Positions 11,011 to 19,508 are shown, numbered from the stretch's first letter. The stretch: 64,000 nt of DNA from Trebonia sp964581815 (GCA_964581815.1 CAZORE010000003.1:74226-138225), one strand, 5' to 3'. A program made the numbers and translations. The notes: generated from the letters alone by a model not told the origin.

Positions 11011-11073
11011 GTGAGCCTGACTACACTCCCTGTTTCCGGCAGCGTACAGGCGGCCCGTGGTGACCAGGCTCAC
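11011..11073. promoter_or_regulatory. Inverted repeat upstream of sdhC
   Basis: GTGAGCCTG (11011-11019) and CAGGCTCAC (11065-11073) are perfect 9-bp inverted copies 45 bp apart, in the 283-bp stretch between the S9 peptidase gene and sdhC (10861-11143), which holds no gene. They could be paired operator half-sites for sdh control, or a fortuitous repeat. Confidence 0.35.
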
Positions 11074-11143
11074 AAACCGGTGATCCGGAACGGCGGCATT
11101 CTCCGCCTCCCCGCCCGCCGTTCCCCGTTCCCGGGCCGGGCCG

Positions 11144-13270
11144 CTACGCCTCCGTTCCTCCCATGCCGAGGGCCTCCCTGAGGAACGCGACCTGAAGCAG
11201 CAGCAGGTTCTCCGCGACCACCTCCTGCGGCGTCATGTGGGTCACCCCGGACAGCGGCAGCACCTGGTGCGGGTACCCGGCCGCGAGCAGCGCCGACGAC
11301 AGCCGCAGCGAGTGCGCCACGAACACGTTGTCGTCCGCCATGCCGTGAATGATCAGCAGCGGGCGCACCTGGGTCCGCACCGCGCGCTCCGGGTCGTCGA
11401 TGACGGAGCTCACCGCGTAGGCGGCGGGGTTGCTCGCGGGATCGCCCAGGTAGCGCTCGGTGTAGTGCGTGTCGTACAGCCGCCAGTCGGTGACCGGCGC
11501 GCCCGCGATGCCGGCGTGGAACACGTCCGGGCGGCGCAGCACCGCGAGCGCGGACAGGTACCCGCCGTGCGACCAGCCGCGCATCGCGACGTGGCCCGTG
11601 TCCAGGTCGGGGAACTGCTTCGCCGCCGCCTCGAGCGCCGCCACCTGGTCCGCGAGCGCCGCCGTGGCGAAGTCGCCGGCGATCGTCCGGTCCCACGACG
11701 GGCTGCGGCCCGGCGTCCCCCGGCCGTCCGCCACGATGACCGCGAACCCCTGCTCGGCGAGCCACTGCGCGGGCAGGAAAAGGCTCGCCGTCTTGCTGAC
11801 CCGCTGCATGGCGGGACCGCCGTACGGGTCCATCAGCACCGGCAGCGGCGTGCCCGGCTGGTGGCCGGACGGGAAGAGCACCGCGGTGCGGACCTGGTTC
11901 GGCCCGGCCTCGAGGAAGTGCGGCGCGGGCAGGGGCAGGTGGGGCTCCTCGGCGAGCGAGGCGATCTCCGCGCCCGGGCCGCGGCCAGTGCCGCCGCCCG
12001 TGCGGACCGAGACCTTGAGCCCGGCGCTGTCCATGGTCCGGCTGGACAGCACGGTCGTCCCGCCGCCCGCCGTCGCGGTGTGCACGCCGGGCCCGGTGGC
12101 GACCTCGTGCAGGCCGCCTGGCCCGTACCGCCACACGCCTACCTCGACCGGGTCGGCCGACGCCTGGAAGAGCACGTCGTTGCCGTCGGTGCCGAGGATC
12201 CGCCTGACCTGGAGCCCGGGCGGGGTGACCGGGGCCGCGCCGGCCAGGTCGCCCGGCTGGGCGACGAGCAGCCGCCGGGTGTCCTCGCTGATCTCGGTCC
12301 AGACGACGCTGCGGTCGGCGAGCTGGGCGGGCACGCCGTCGATGACGTCGGTCCAGTGCGGGTCGCTGTCCTCGCGGATCGTCTCCCCGGTGAGCCCGTT
12401 GAACAGCCGCATCGTCTTCTGGTCCCGCGACTGCACCACGATCAGCAGGTCCTTGTCCCAGGCCACGTTGACCAGGTACGGGAAGCGGTCACGGTCCCAG
12501 CGGACCGGGGTGAGCTCGGGGTCCGGGCCGGTGCGGGTGGCGAGGAGCAGCGAGACATCGGCGTTCGGCGTCCCCGCGGCGGGGTAGGCGACCTCGGCGG
12601 GGCGGCTGCCCGGGTTGGCCGGGTCCGCGATATGCCAGCGGCGCACGGGCGACTCATCGGCCCGCTCGATGAGCAGGCCGCTGCGGTCCGGCGGCCACCA
12701 GTACCCGCGGGTACGGCCCATCTCCTCGGCGGCGACGAACTCCGCCAGGCCGAACGTGACGCCGTCCTCCCTGGCGATCACCCGGTCCTCGCCGGTGGTC
12801 AGGCTCGTCACCCGCAGGGCGCCCTCGTGCACGTACGCGACAAGACCGCCGGACGGGTTAACCCTTGGGTCGAGCGCGGGCGTCCTGGTCTCGATGAGCC
12901 GCGCCGCCGGGTCGGGCCCGCCGAGCGGGACGCTGAAGACCTGGCCGGAAAGCGCGAACACGGCCAACGTCGCGCCGCGGTCGGTGGAGAACGCCACGAT
13001 CCCCGCGGCGGTCTCCCTGACCCGCTCGCGGCGGGCCCGCTCCTGCGGCGGCAGGTTCTCCTCGTCCGCGCCGAGCGCCCGCGGGTCGGCGATCAGCCGC
13101 TCGTGCCCGCTGGCCAGGTTGAGCTCCCACAAGCAGGTGACCGGGTCGTCGCCGGCCTTCGACCGCAGGAACAAGACCCGCTGCCCGTCGGGCGATACCT
13201 GGAAGGCCCGGGGCACCCCGAGCGTGAACCGGCGCGTCCGCGCCTGCTGCCTGGGAAAGCTCTCTGTCAT
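11144..13270 (-). CDS. S9 family peptidase, DPP-IV-like
   Basis: A 708-residue prolyl-oligopeptidase-type serine peptidase. The N-terminal half is a beta-propeller of the DPP-IV N-terminal type, and FVAAEEMGRTRGYWW contains the double Glu that binds the substrate amino terminus in dipeptidyl peptidases IV. The C-terminal alpha/beta hydrolase has the nucleophile in MRGWSHGGYLS, the Asp in IHGMADDNVF and the His in SGVTHMT. No signal peptide is seen, so it is probably cytoplasmic and trims Pro/Ala-penultimate peptides. It is transcribed away from mshB, with 55 bp between the two starts. The downstream sdh genes are too far away for clear coupling. Confidence 0.92.
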   Translation of the reverse strand: MTESFPRQQARTRRFTLGVPRAFQVSPDGQRVLFLRSKAGDDPVTCLWELNLASGHERLIADPRALGADEENLPPQERARRERVRETAAGIVAFSTDRGATLAVFALSGQVFSVPLGGPDPAARLIETRTPALDPRVNPSGGLVAYVHEGALRVTSLTTGEDRVIAREDGVTFGLAEFVAAEEMGRTRGYWWPPDRSGLLIERADESPVRRWHIADPANPGSRPAEVAYPAAGTPNADVSLLLATRTGPDPELTPVRWDRDRFPYLVNVAWDKDLLIVVQSRDQKTMRLFNGLTGETIREDSDPHWTDVIDGVPAQLADRSVVWTEISEDTRRLLVAQPGDLAGAAPVTPPGLQVRRILGTDGNDVLFQASADPVEVGVWRYGPGGLHEVATGPGVHTATAGGGTTVLSSRTMDSAGLKVSVRTGGGTGRGPGAEIASLAEEPHLPLPAPHFLEAGPNQVRTAVLFPSGHQPGTPLPVLMDPYGGPAMQRVSKTASLFLPAQWLAEQGFAVIVADGRGTPGRSPSWDRTIAGDFATAALADQVAALEAAAKQFPDLDTGHVAMRGWSHGGYLSALAVLRRPDVFHAGIAGAPVTDWRLYDTHYTERYLGDPASNPAAYAVSSVIDDPERAVRTQVRPLLIIHGMADDNVFVAHSLRLSSALLAAGYPHQVLPLSGVTHMTPQEVVAENLLLLQVAFLREALGMGGTEA

Positions 13271-13313
13271 AGCTCCCGACCCTATCGATCTCCTGCGGGT
13301 GACAGGCCTTCAG

Positions 13314-13319
13314 TACGCT
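13314..13319 (+). promoter_or_regulatory. -10 hexamer for leaderless mshB
   Basis: TACGCT ends 6 nt before the GTG at 13326. No ribosome binding site is present, so transcription probably starts at the start codon. Confidence 0.45.
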
Positions 13320-13325
13320 GGCCGG

Positions 13326-14147
13326 GTGGAACGCAGCCTGCTGCTCGTGCACGCGCACCCGGACGACGAGTCGATCTTCACCGGCGCCACCATGGCAAGG
13401 TACGCCGCCGAGGGCGCGCGGGTCACGCTGGTCACCTGCACGCTCGGCGAGATGGGCGAGGTCATCCCGCCCGACCTGCGCCACCTGCTGCCCGACGAAC
13501 TCGGCCAGCACCGGGCCGCCGAGCTTGACCGCGCGTGCGCGGCGCTCGGCGTCACCGACCACCGGTTCCTCGGCGGGATGAGCAGGTACCGCGACTCGGG
13601 GATGATGGGCCTGCCGGACAACGACGACCCGCGCTGTTTCTGGCAGGCGGACGCCGGCGAGGCGGCGGCCGCGCTCGCCAAGGTCATCGGCGAGGTCGAG
13701 CCCGGCGCGATCGTGACCTACGACGCCGACGGGTTCTACGGGCACCCCGACCACATCCAGGCGCACCGCGTGACCGCCCGGGCGCGCGAGCTGGCCGGGT
13801 CGGCCGCCGCGCTGTACGCGGTCGTGATGCCCCGCTCCGTACTTGAGCGCGCCGTGGAACTCCCGGAAGATTCCTGGTTCATCCGCGCGACCGACCTCAC
13901 CGCCAGCGTCCCCGACGACGCGGTCACGACGGAGATCGACGCGGCCGCGTACCTCGGCGCCAAGCGGGAGGCGATGCGCGCCCACGAGACCCAGGTCACC
14001 GTAGACGGCGACTACTTCGCGCTGTCCAACGAGATCGGCCAGCGGATCGGTGGCACCGAGTACTACACCAGGCTCGCGGGCCCGGCGGGCGACCGCGGGC
14101 CGCGGGGCGCGCGTGACCGCGACCTGTTCGCCCGCTCAAGTCGGTAG
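13326..14147 (+). CDS. mshB: MshB, GlcNAc-Ins deacetylase of mycothiol synthesis
   Basis: Zinc-dependent LmbE-like deacetylase of 273 residues that removes acetate from N-acetylglucosaminyl-inositol, the second step of mycothiol synthesis. The zinc and catalytic motif LVHAHPDDESIFTGATMARY is at the N-terminus, VTCTLGEMGEVIPP follows, and GHPDHIQAH supplies the distal His. These sequences fit MshB better than the related mycothiol conjugate amidase Mca, which remains the main alternative. An in-frame GTG at 13299 is possible, but the promoter position favours 13326. It is followed by a small membrane protein gene, a common actinomycete pairing. Confidence 0.88.
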   Translation: MERSLLLVHAHPDDESIFTGATMARYAAEGARVTLVTCTLGEMGEVIPPDLRHLLPDELGQHRAAELDRACAALGVTDHRFLGGMSRYRDSGMMGLPDNDDPRCFWQADAGEAAAALAKVIGEVEPGAIVTYDADGFYGHPDHIQAHRVTARARELAGSAAALYAVVMPRSVLERAVELPEDSWFIRATDLTASVPDDAVTTEIDAAAYLGAKREAMRAHETQVTVDGDYFALSNEIGQRIGGTEYYTRLAGPAGDRGPRGARDRDLFARSSR

Positions 14148-14150
14148 CCT
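14145..14150 (+). promoter_or_regulatory. -10 hexamer for the leaderless small membrane protein gene
   Basis: TAGCCT overlaps the mshB stop codon and ends 7 nt before the ATG at 14158; no ribosome binding site is seen. Confidence 0.35.
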
Positions 14151-14157
14151 GCCCATC

Positions 14158-14553
14158 ATGGCGACATCGCAAGGCTCGGCTCCCGGACAGCGAGCGTTCA
14201 CCGTACCCGGCTACCTGGTGCTGTTCCTGCTCGGGGCCTTCCAGGGGCTCATCGGCTGCTTCCAGTACGCCCGGACGCCCCAGCCGGTGATCGCCATCGC
14301 GTTCGCCGTGCTCATCTTCGTCACGTGCGCCGGCTGCGGCTGGGGAGTCGGCACGTTCACCGCGGCGCTGCTGCCCGCCCTCGGCTGGGTGATCGCCTCG
14401 TTCGTGCTCGCGAGCCCGCGGCCGAACGGCAGCGTGATCATCACCGCCACCGCGGCCGGCGAGTGGTACCTGTACGGCGGCGCACTCGCGTGCGCCGCCG
14501 GCACGGTGACCGCGTTCTTCCTGCGGCTCAGGCGCTCAGCACCGCCTCGCTGA
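14158..14553 (+). CDS. Small four-helix membrane protein next to mshB
   Basis: A 131-residue membrane protein with four predicted hydrophobic segments: PGYLVLFLLGAFQGLIGCF, then VIAIAFAVLIFVTCAGCGW, then the segment around ALLPALGWVIASFVLAS, and a last one before the RLRR tail. The short N-terminus is polar and the C-terminus is basic, giving cytoplasmic ends. It resembles the DUF6113-type proteins I associate with mshB in actinomycetes, but that family call is from memory and the function is unknown. Its last 26 bp overlap the 3' end of rocD on the opposite strand. Confidence 0.75.
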   Translation: MATSQGSAPGQRAFTVPGYLVLFLLGAFQGLIGCFQYARTPQPVIAIAFAVLIFVTCAGCGWGVGTFTAALLPALGWVIASFVLASPRPNGSVIITATAAGEWYLYGGALACAAGTVTAFFLRLRRSAPPR

Positions 14554-15748
14554 AGCGCTCGAGGCCCCAGGACAGCTCGTCTTCCGTGATGACGAGCGGG
14601 GGAGCGAGCCTGATGGTCGAGCCGTGGGTCTCCTTGGCGAGCACGCCGAGCCCGGCGAGCCGCTCGCACACGGCCCGCCCGTCCAGGTCGGCGAACGTCA
14701 CCCCCGCCCACAGCCCGCGCCCGGTGACCGACGACACGGCGGTCGGCGGCAGGGCGCCGAGCGCCTTGTGCAGCACGGCGCCGAGCTCGGCCGAGCGCGC
14801 CTGGTACTCCCCGGTCTGCAGCATCGCGATGACCTCGCGGGCCACCGCGCAGGCGAGCGGGTTCCCGCCGAAGGTGGACCCGTGCTGCCCCGGCTTGAGC
14901 ACGCCGAGCACCGACCGGGAGGAGACCATCGCGGAGACCGGCACTATCCCGCCGCCGAGCGCCTTGCCGAGCAGGTACGCGTCGGGCACGACATCCTCCG
15001 CCGCGCAGGCGAAGGTGGTCCCGACCCGGCCGAGCCCGGACTGGATCTCGTCGGCGATCATCAGTGCCCCGGCGGAGGTGCACAGCGCCCGGACCGCGGC
15101 GAGGAAGCCGGGCGGCGGCACGACCACGCCGGCCTCGCCCTGGATCGGCTCGATCAGCACCGCCGCGACCCGGTCACCGCACGCACGGAAGGTTTCAACC
15201 AGCGCGGGCACGTCGCCGTACGGCACCGACACGAAGCCCGGCGTGTACGGCCCGAAGTCGTCGCGCGCGTCGGGATCGGAGGAGAACGACACGATCGTGG
15301 TGGTCCGCCCGTGGAAGTTCCCGTCGAACACGATGATGACCGCCTCGTTCTGCGGGATGCCGCGCGTCTCGTAGGCCCACTTGCGCGCGACCTTGATGCC
15401 GGTCTCCACCGCCTCGGCCCCGGTGTTCATCGGCAGGACCAGCTCCATGCCGCACAGTTCGGCGAGCTCGGCGCAGAACGGCCCGAACTGGTCGTGGTCG
15501 AACGCGCGGGAGACGAGCGTCGCCCGGCCGAGCTGCCGGATGGCCGCGTCGACCAGCCGGGGGTGCCGGTGCCCGAAGTTCAGCGCCGAGTACCCGGCCA
15601 GCAGGTCCAGGTAGCGCCGCCCGCCGGTGTCCGTCACCCAGCAGCCCTCGGCGGACGCCACGACCACGGGCAGCGGGTGGTAATTGTGCGCGCTGTACTG
15701 CGCGGTCAGCCCGGACAGGTCCGTGCCGTCTACGGCGAGCTGTGTCAT
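14528..15748 (-). CDS. rocD: Ornithine--oxo-acid transaminase
   Basis: A class III PLP-dependent aminotransferase of 406 residues moving the delta-amino group of ornithine to 2-oxoglutarate, giving glutamate semialdehyde. PMNTGAEAVETGIKVARKW is the classic ornithine aminotransferase substrate/PLP-phosphate region, IADEIQSGLGR carries the PLP-ring Asp, and LLGKALGGGIVPVSA carries the Schiff-base Lys. The start MTQLAVDGTDL has AAGGAG about 10 nt upstream, and lies 20 bp after the ddaH stop, so both should form one operon feeding arginine-derived ornithine into proline or glutamate. Confidence 0.94.
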   Translation of the reverse strand: MTQLAVDGTDLSGLTAQYSAHNYHPLPVVVASAEGCWVTDTGGRRYLDLLAGYSALNFGHRHPRLVDAAIRQLGRATLVSRAFDHDQFGPFCAELAELCGMELVLPMNTGAEAVETGIKVARKWAYETRGIPQNEAVIIVFDGNFHGRTTTIVSFSSDPDARDDFGPYTPGFVSVPYGDVPALVETFRACGDRVAAVLIEPIQGEAGVVVPPPGFLAAVRALCTSAGALMIADEIQSGLGRVGTTFACAAEDVVPDAYLLGKALGGGIVPVSAMVSSRSVLGVLKPGQHGSTFGGNPLACAVAREVIAMLQTGEYQARSAELGAVLHKALGALPPTAVSSVTGRGLWAGVTFADLDGRAVCERLAGLGVLAKETHGSTIRLAPPLVITEDELSWGLERFSEAVLSA

Positions 15749-15768
15749 GTGAACCGTCTCCTTACCGC

Positions 15769-16590
15769 TTAGTGCCGCAGTTCCAGCGTGCAGCACTTGG
15801 CGCCGCCGCCGGCCTTGAGCAGCTCCGACATGTCGACGGGCACGGGGGTGAAGCCGCGTGCGGCCAGCGACCTGGCCAGGCTGGTGGCCTGCGCGGCGAG
15901 CACCACCTGGCGCCCGTCGGATACCGCGTTGAGCCCGAGAACCTCCGCGTCCTCGTCCTTGGCCTCGATGAGCTCGTCGAACACCGTAGAGAGGAACACC
16001 CGCCCGGCGTCGTCGAAGGCCGGCGGGTAGTACATCGCCGTCGAGTCGTCGAGCACGCACAGCGCCGTGTCCAGGTGGTAGTAGCGCGGGTCGATCAGCC
16101 GCAGCGACATGACCCGCCGCTTGAACACCGACGACAGCTCCCAGGCCGCGCCCATGTCCGAGCGGAACCCGTACCCGGCGAGCACGGTGTCCCCGGCGAC
16201 CAGGATGTCGCCCTCGCCCTCGTTCACCCGGAGCGCCTCGTGCACGGTGTACCCGTGCGACCGCAGCCAGGACAGGTAAGCGCCGGCCTCGGCGGCCCGC
16301 TCCGGGTGCTTGAACCGCACGCCGAGCGCGATCCCGTCGATCACCGTCGCGCCGTTGGCGGCGAACACCATGTCCGGCAGCCCGGCGACCGGCTCGATCA
16401 CGGAGACGGAGTGCCCGAGCGACTCGTACGTCGCCCGCAGCTCGGACCACTGCCGCATCGCGAGACCGGGGTCAACCGGCTCATCGGGCCGCATCCACGG
16501 GTTAATCGCGTAACTGACCTCGAAATACTCGGGCGGGCACATTAGGTATGAGCGGGTGGTTTCCGCCCGGCGCGGCACATCGTTGACCAT
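15769..16590 (-). CDS. ddaH: Dimethylargininase / arginine-dihydrolase-type amidinohydrolase
   Basis: A 273-residue pentein-fold hydrolase of the amidinotransferase/DDAH group, which converts methylarginines to citrulline plus methylamines. Some relatives act on arginine itself. Conserved elements are LPDMVFAANGA near the N-terminus with the acidic substrate ligand, EGEGDILVAGD, the catalytic His in YYHLDTALCVL, and the nucleophilic Cys in GGGAKCCTLEL at the C-terminus. Pairing with rocD supports a role in arginine or methylarginine breakdown to ornithine-linked products. The ATG at 16590 has no ribosome binding site but has a TACGCT hexamer 6 nt upstream. Confidence 0.88.
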   Translation of the reverse strand: MVNDVPRRAETTRSYLMCPPEYFEVSYAINPWMRPDEPVDPGLAMRQWSELRATYESLGHSVSVIEPVAGLPDMVFAANGATVIDGIALGVRFKHPERAAEAGAYLSWLRSHGYTVHEALRVNEGEGDILVAGDTVLAGYGFRSDMGAAWELSSVFKRRVMSLRLIDPRYYHLDTALCVLDDSTAMYYPPAFDDAGRVFLSTVFDELIEAKDEDAEVLGLNAVSDGRQVVLAAQATSLARSLAARGFTPVPVDMSELLKAGGGAKCCTLELRH

Positions 16591-16596
16591 ACCGCG

Positions 16597-16602
16597 AGCG
16601 TA
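16597..16602 (-). promoter_or_regulatory. -10 hexamer for leaderless ddaH
   Basis: Read on the minus strand, TACGCT ends 6 nt before the ATG at 16590. Confidence 0.45.
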
Positions 16603-16674
16603 CGTAGGCGCACCTCGATCTAACAGAGCGTAATCATGCTTCTGGCCGGCGATCCGTTGCGTCTTAGCCAGGCA

Positions 16675-16689
16675 AATGATCAATTCATT
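16675..16689. promoter_or_regulatory. AT-rich inverted repeat upstream of ddaH
   Basis: AATGA-TCAAT-TCATT lies about 85-100 bp upstream of ddaH, in an otherwise GC-rich 424-bp non-coding stretch (16591-17014). Size and base content fit an Lrp/AsnC-type operator, which often controls arginine and ornithine catabolism, but no regulator gene is next to it here. Confidence 0.4.
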
Positions 16690-16835
16690 GCGCCGCACCG
16701 GCCCGCCACCGCCCCGCAATCCCCCCGCAACCCTCCGCCCCGGGAGACGGTCCTCGCCCGCCCCGCGACCGTGACCGCGCCACTGACCTCAACCACACCA
16801 GCGGCCCCACCCGACCGGCGCCGCAGCTTCACTTT

Positions 16836-16934
16836 GTATCAGTTCCTGCGAGTTTCCCGACTCTGTATCGGTTTCGGTCACTTCTGTGCCCGTTATGTCC
16901 GATATGAGAAGGAGGAGCAAGCAGAAACTGATAC
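16836..16934. repeat. Three-copy GTATCRGTT repeat cluster with long inverted arms
   Basis: GTATCAGTTCCTGC (16836-16849) and its inverted counterpart GCAGAAACTGATAC (16921-16934) match in 13 of 14 positions. A third direct copy, GTATCGGTTTC, is at 16865-16875. The cluster lies between ddaH and the 3' end of dapC. A ribosome-binding-site-like AAGGAGGAG at 16909-16917 has no start codon at a useful distance. It could be a multi-site operator or the remnant of a small mobile element. Confidence 0.55.
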
Positions 16935-17014
16935 CAGGTCGTCCCGGGAGGTTGGAATCGACGGCAAGTCGCGGCCCGCCTCGACAGCCAGACGGCCTAG
17001 CGGGCGTGGGCTGG

Positions 17015-18136
17015 CTAGCGGGCGGCGAGGGCGTGCAGGCGCATCCCGGCCGCGGCGACGCGCTCGTCGGTCGCGGTCAGCGCGACGCGGATGTAAGCGC
17101 GCCCCTCCGGCCCGTACATGGAGCCGGGGCCGGCCAGGATGCCGCACTCGGTGGCGAGCAGCTCGCAGGCGGCCCAGCAGTCAAGGCCGGGGCGGGTGGC
17201 CCACAGGTAGAGGCCCGCCTCGGAATGCTCGATGGTGAACCCGGCCGCGGTGAGCCCGGCCGCCAGGATGCCCCGGCGGGCCGCGTACCTGGCCTTCTGC
17301 TCGGCGGCGTGGGCGTCGTCGGACAGCGCCGCGATCATCGCCGCCTGGACCGGGGCGGGCACGATCATCCCGGCCTGCCGTCCGACGAGCAGCAGGTCCT
17401 TCATCAGCCGGGGGTCGCCGGTGACGAAGCCGGCCCGGTAGCCGGCCAGGTTGGACCGCTTGGACAGCGAGAACACGGCGAGCACGCCGTCGAGCGAGTC
17501 GCCGCGCACGGACTCGTGCAGGACCGATACCGGGCTGACGTCCCAGCCGAGCCCGATGTAGCACTCGTCGGAGGCCAGGACCGCGCCCCGCAACCGCGCC
17601 CAGCCGACCGCGTCCCGCAGCGCCGGGCCGGGCAGCACCCGCCCGGTGGGGTTGGATGGCGAGTTCACCCAGCGCAGCCGGGCCGCCGACGGCGCCGCGG
17701 CGAGCGCGCCCGGGAGGAGGTCATCGACCGGGACCGCGGTGGCACCGCACAGCCGGGCGCCGATGTCGTACGTGGGGTAGGCGAGCGACGGGAAGAGCAC
17801 CGCGTCGGACGCGCCGAGCCCGAGCATGGTCGGCAGCCAGGCGATGAACTCCTTGGTGCCGATCACCGGCAGCACGGTCACCGGGTCGACGTGCACGTCG
17901 AGTGACCGGGCGAGCCATCCCGCGGCCGCCGCGCGCAGTTCCGGCGTACCCGCGGTCAGCGGGTAGCCGGGCGCGTTGGCGGCCGCGGCGAGTGCTTCCA
18001 TGATGACCGTGGGCACCGGGTCAACCGGGGTGCCCACGGACAGGTCAACCGCGCCCCCGGGGAACGCGCGCGCCTTCTCCGCGATCGGCGTCAGTTCATC
18101 CCAGGGGTACTCAGGCAGCCGTGCGGCGAGGGTCAC
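17015..18136 (-). CDS. dapC: Succinyldiaminopimelate transaminase
   Basis: A fold-type I PLP aminotransferase of 373 residues converting N-succinyl-2-amino-6-ketopimelate to N-succinyl-LL-diaminopimelate in the lysine/peptidoglycan pathway. Visible features are the substrate loop LSVGTPVDPVP, the PLP Asn in VNSPSNPTGRVLPG, an ASDECYIGLGW segment and the Schiff-base Lys in SLSKRSNLAGYRAG. It starts with GTG in a GTGA overlap with the fdxA stop, so both genes are translationally coupled, an arrangement found widely in actinobacteria. Confidence 0.93.
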   Translation of the reverse strand: MTLAARLPEYPWDELTPIAEKARAFPGGAVDLSVGTPVDPVPTVIMEALAAAANAPGYPLTAGTPELRAAAAGWLARSLDVHVDPVTVLPVIGTKEFIAWLPTMLGLGASDAVLFPSLAYPTYDIGARLCGATAVPVDDLLPGALAAAPSAARLRWVNSPSNPTGRVLPGPALRDAVGWARLRGAVLASDECYIGLGWDVSPVSVLHESVRGDSLDGVLAVFSLSKRSNLAGYRAGFVTGDPRLMKDLLLVGRQAGMIVPAPVQAAMIAALSDDAHAAEQKARYAARRGILAAGLTAAGFTIEHSEAGLYLWATRPGLDCWAACELLATECGILAGPGSMYGPEGRAYIRVALTATDERVAAAGMRLHALAAR

Positions 18137-18465
18137 TCGTGCCCGGGGTTAATGTCCGCGGGCAGCGCCGCGACGAACGGGTGGTCCTTGCCGGCCTTGC
18201 CGACCTTCGAGGCGCCGCCGGGCGAGCCAAGGTCGTCGAAGAACTCGGCGTTGATCTTCGTGTAGTCCTTCCACTGCTCGGGGACGTCGTCCTCGTAGTA
18301 GATGGCCTCAACCGGGCAGACGGGCTCGCAAGCGCCGCAGTCTACGCACTCGTCCGGGTGGATGTAGAGCATGCGCTCGCCCTCGTAGATGCAGTCCACC
18401 GGGCACTCTTCGATGCATGCTTTGTCGAGTACATCGACGCATGTCTGCGCGATGGTGTAGGTCAC
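18133..18465 (-). CDS. fdxA: 7Fe/bacterial-type ferredoxin
   Basis: A 110-residue cytoplasmic electron carrier. CVDVLDKACIEECPVDCIY has the [3Fe-4S]-type spacing (Cys-x7-Cys-x3-Cys-Pro) and CVDCGACEPVCP the [4Fe-4S] motif, followed by the acidic C-terminal extension typical of FdxA. The GTG at 18465 is chosen because GAGGAG lies just upstream; MTYTIAQTC is the usual N-terminus. It overlaps dapC by four bases. Confidence 0.95.
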   Translation of the reverse strand: MTYTIAQTCVDVLDKACIEECPVDCIYEGERMLYIHPDECVDCGACEPVCPVEAIYYEDDVPEQWKDYTKINAEFFDDLGSPGGASKVGKAGKDHPFVAALPADINPGHE

Positions 18466-18527
18466 GGGAGCTCCTCTATAACGTCTAACCCACTTCAGGT
18501 ACCCAAACAGTATGGTGGGTCGCCGTG

Positions 18528-19508
18528 CTAGCTGGCGACAATACCCCCCGCTCCAGCGCTCGGGTCGGCCTGCCAGCTCGTTTCTGTCAGCTGGGCCTTC
18601 CACTGGTACCGCGCGTAGCTGACCCGCGTGATCCCGTAGGAGCCGGCGTGGGCGACCAGCCAGTCCGCCACGGTCCAGCCGGCGCCCGGCGCGGTGGTGA
18701 TCAGGTCAGCCGATCCCGAACGGATGCGGGTTACCCCGGTCAGCGCCCCGCCTCGCCCCGGGGCGCCGAACACGGAGTCCAGCTTCTGCGCCGCCCCGTG
18801 CAGGTCGAGCTTGAGCGAGACGCTCGTCTCCGCCGCCTGCGCGGACGGGCTGTACCAGCAGGTGACCGCGTGCGGCCGGGTGGTGAAGTCGACGGCCAGC
18901 TGCGCGCCGACTTGCGCGTACTGCTCGTAGGCGGAGCCGTCGGCGCTCTTCTGCACGGCCTGGGCGGCCTGGGAGACGGGGATCGTGGTGTAGCCCGGGA
19001 CCTTGACGAGCGCGCCGAAGAACGCCTGCGCCGCGTAGGCCGGGTCTTGCAGCTGGGCCGCGGTGCCCCAGCCCTGCGAGGGCCGCTGCTGGAAGATGCC
19101 CACCGAGTCCCGGTCGCCGTAGCTCAGGTTCTCCAGCTTGGACTCCTGGAACGCGGTCGCGTAGGCGATGGTCAGGGCCTGCACCGGCAGGTGGTCGCGG
19201 GCCGCGACGGCCGCGACCGTGGCCGCGTCCGCGGCCTGGCCGAAGTCGAGCGGTATGACGTTCTGCCCGGTGCCCGCCTGGCAGCCGGGCACGGTCAGCA
19301 CCTGGACCACGTAGCGCTGGTACGCGCTGTAGGCGAAGTACGCGCCGGCGCCGAGCAGCAGCGCGATCACGATGAGCACGATCAGCGGACGCCGCCAGGC
19401 GGGGCGCTGATACCGGTAAACCGCACCAGGCTTCGGGGATGCCGTCCGCACACCGTCGAAGGTACCTGCTTTCCGTTGCGGATAAGTGATCGATGGTGAC
19501 TCGCTCAT
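18528..19508 (-). CDS. Membrane-anchored lytic-transglycosylase-like protein
   Basis: A 326-residue protein with a 40-residue basic cytoplasmic N-terminus, one transmembrane helix near residues 42-62 and an extracytoplasmic region. AFQESKLENLSYGDRDSVG followed by IFQQRPSQGWG resembles the SLT-type catalytic patch, with the Glu of QESKL as candidate general acid, suggesting peptidoglycan cleavage. The C-terminal 120 residues (from TRIRSGSADLITT) are a separate alpha/beta-looking region common in such actinomycete proteins. Its ATG overlaps the stop codon of tnpB (ATGA), and the only ribosome-binding-site-like sequence (GGAAGG) is inside the tnpB tail, so its expression may now depend on the insertion. 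Confidence 0.8.
   Translation of the reverse strand: MSESPSITYPQRKAGTFDGVRTASPKPGAVYRYQRPAWRRPLIVLIVIALLLGAGAYFAYSAYQRYVVQVLTVPGCQAGTGQNVIPLDFGQAADAATVAAVAARDHLPVQALTIAYATAFQESKLENLSYGDRDSVGIFQQRPSQGWGTAAQLQDPAYAAQAFFGALVKVPGYTTIPVSQAAQAVQKSADGSAYEQYAQVGAQLAVDFTTRPHAVTCWYSPSAQAAETSVSLKLDLHGAAQKLDSVFGAPGRGGALTGVTRIRSGSADLITTAPGAGWTVADWLVAHAGSYGITRVSYARYQWKAQLTETSWQADPSAGAGGIVAS

Noticed and set aside
11237..13528. 763-codon plus-strand open frame
   Set aside because: Antisense to the S9 peptidase gene, whose catalytic triad and DPP-IV motif are clear; mirrored frames are expected at this GC content.
16886..17014. Small gene starting after the AAGGAGGAG sequence
   Set aside because: No start codon lies at a suitable distance, and the plus-strand frame there continues as the mirror of dapC.
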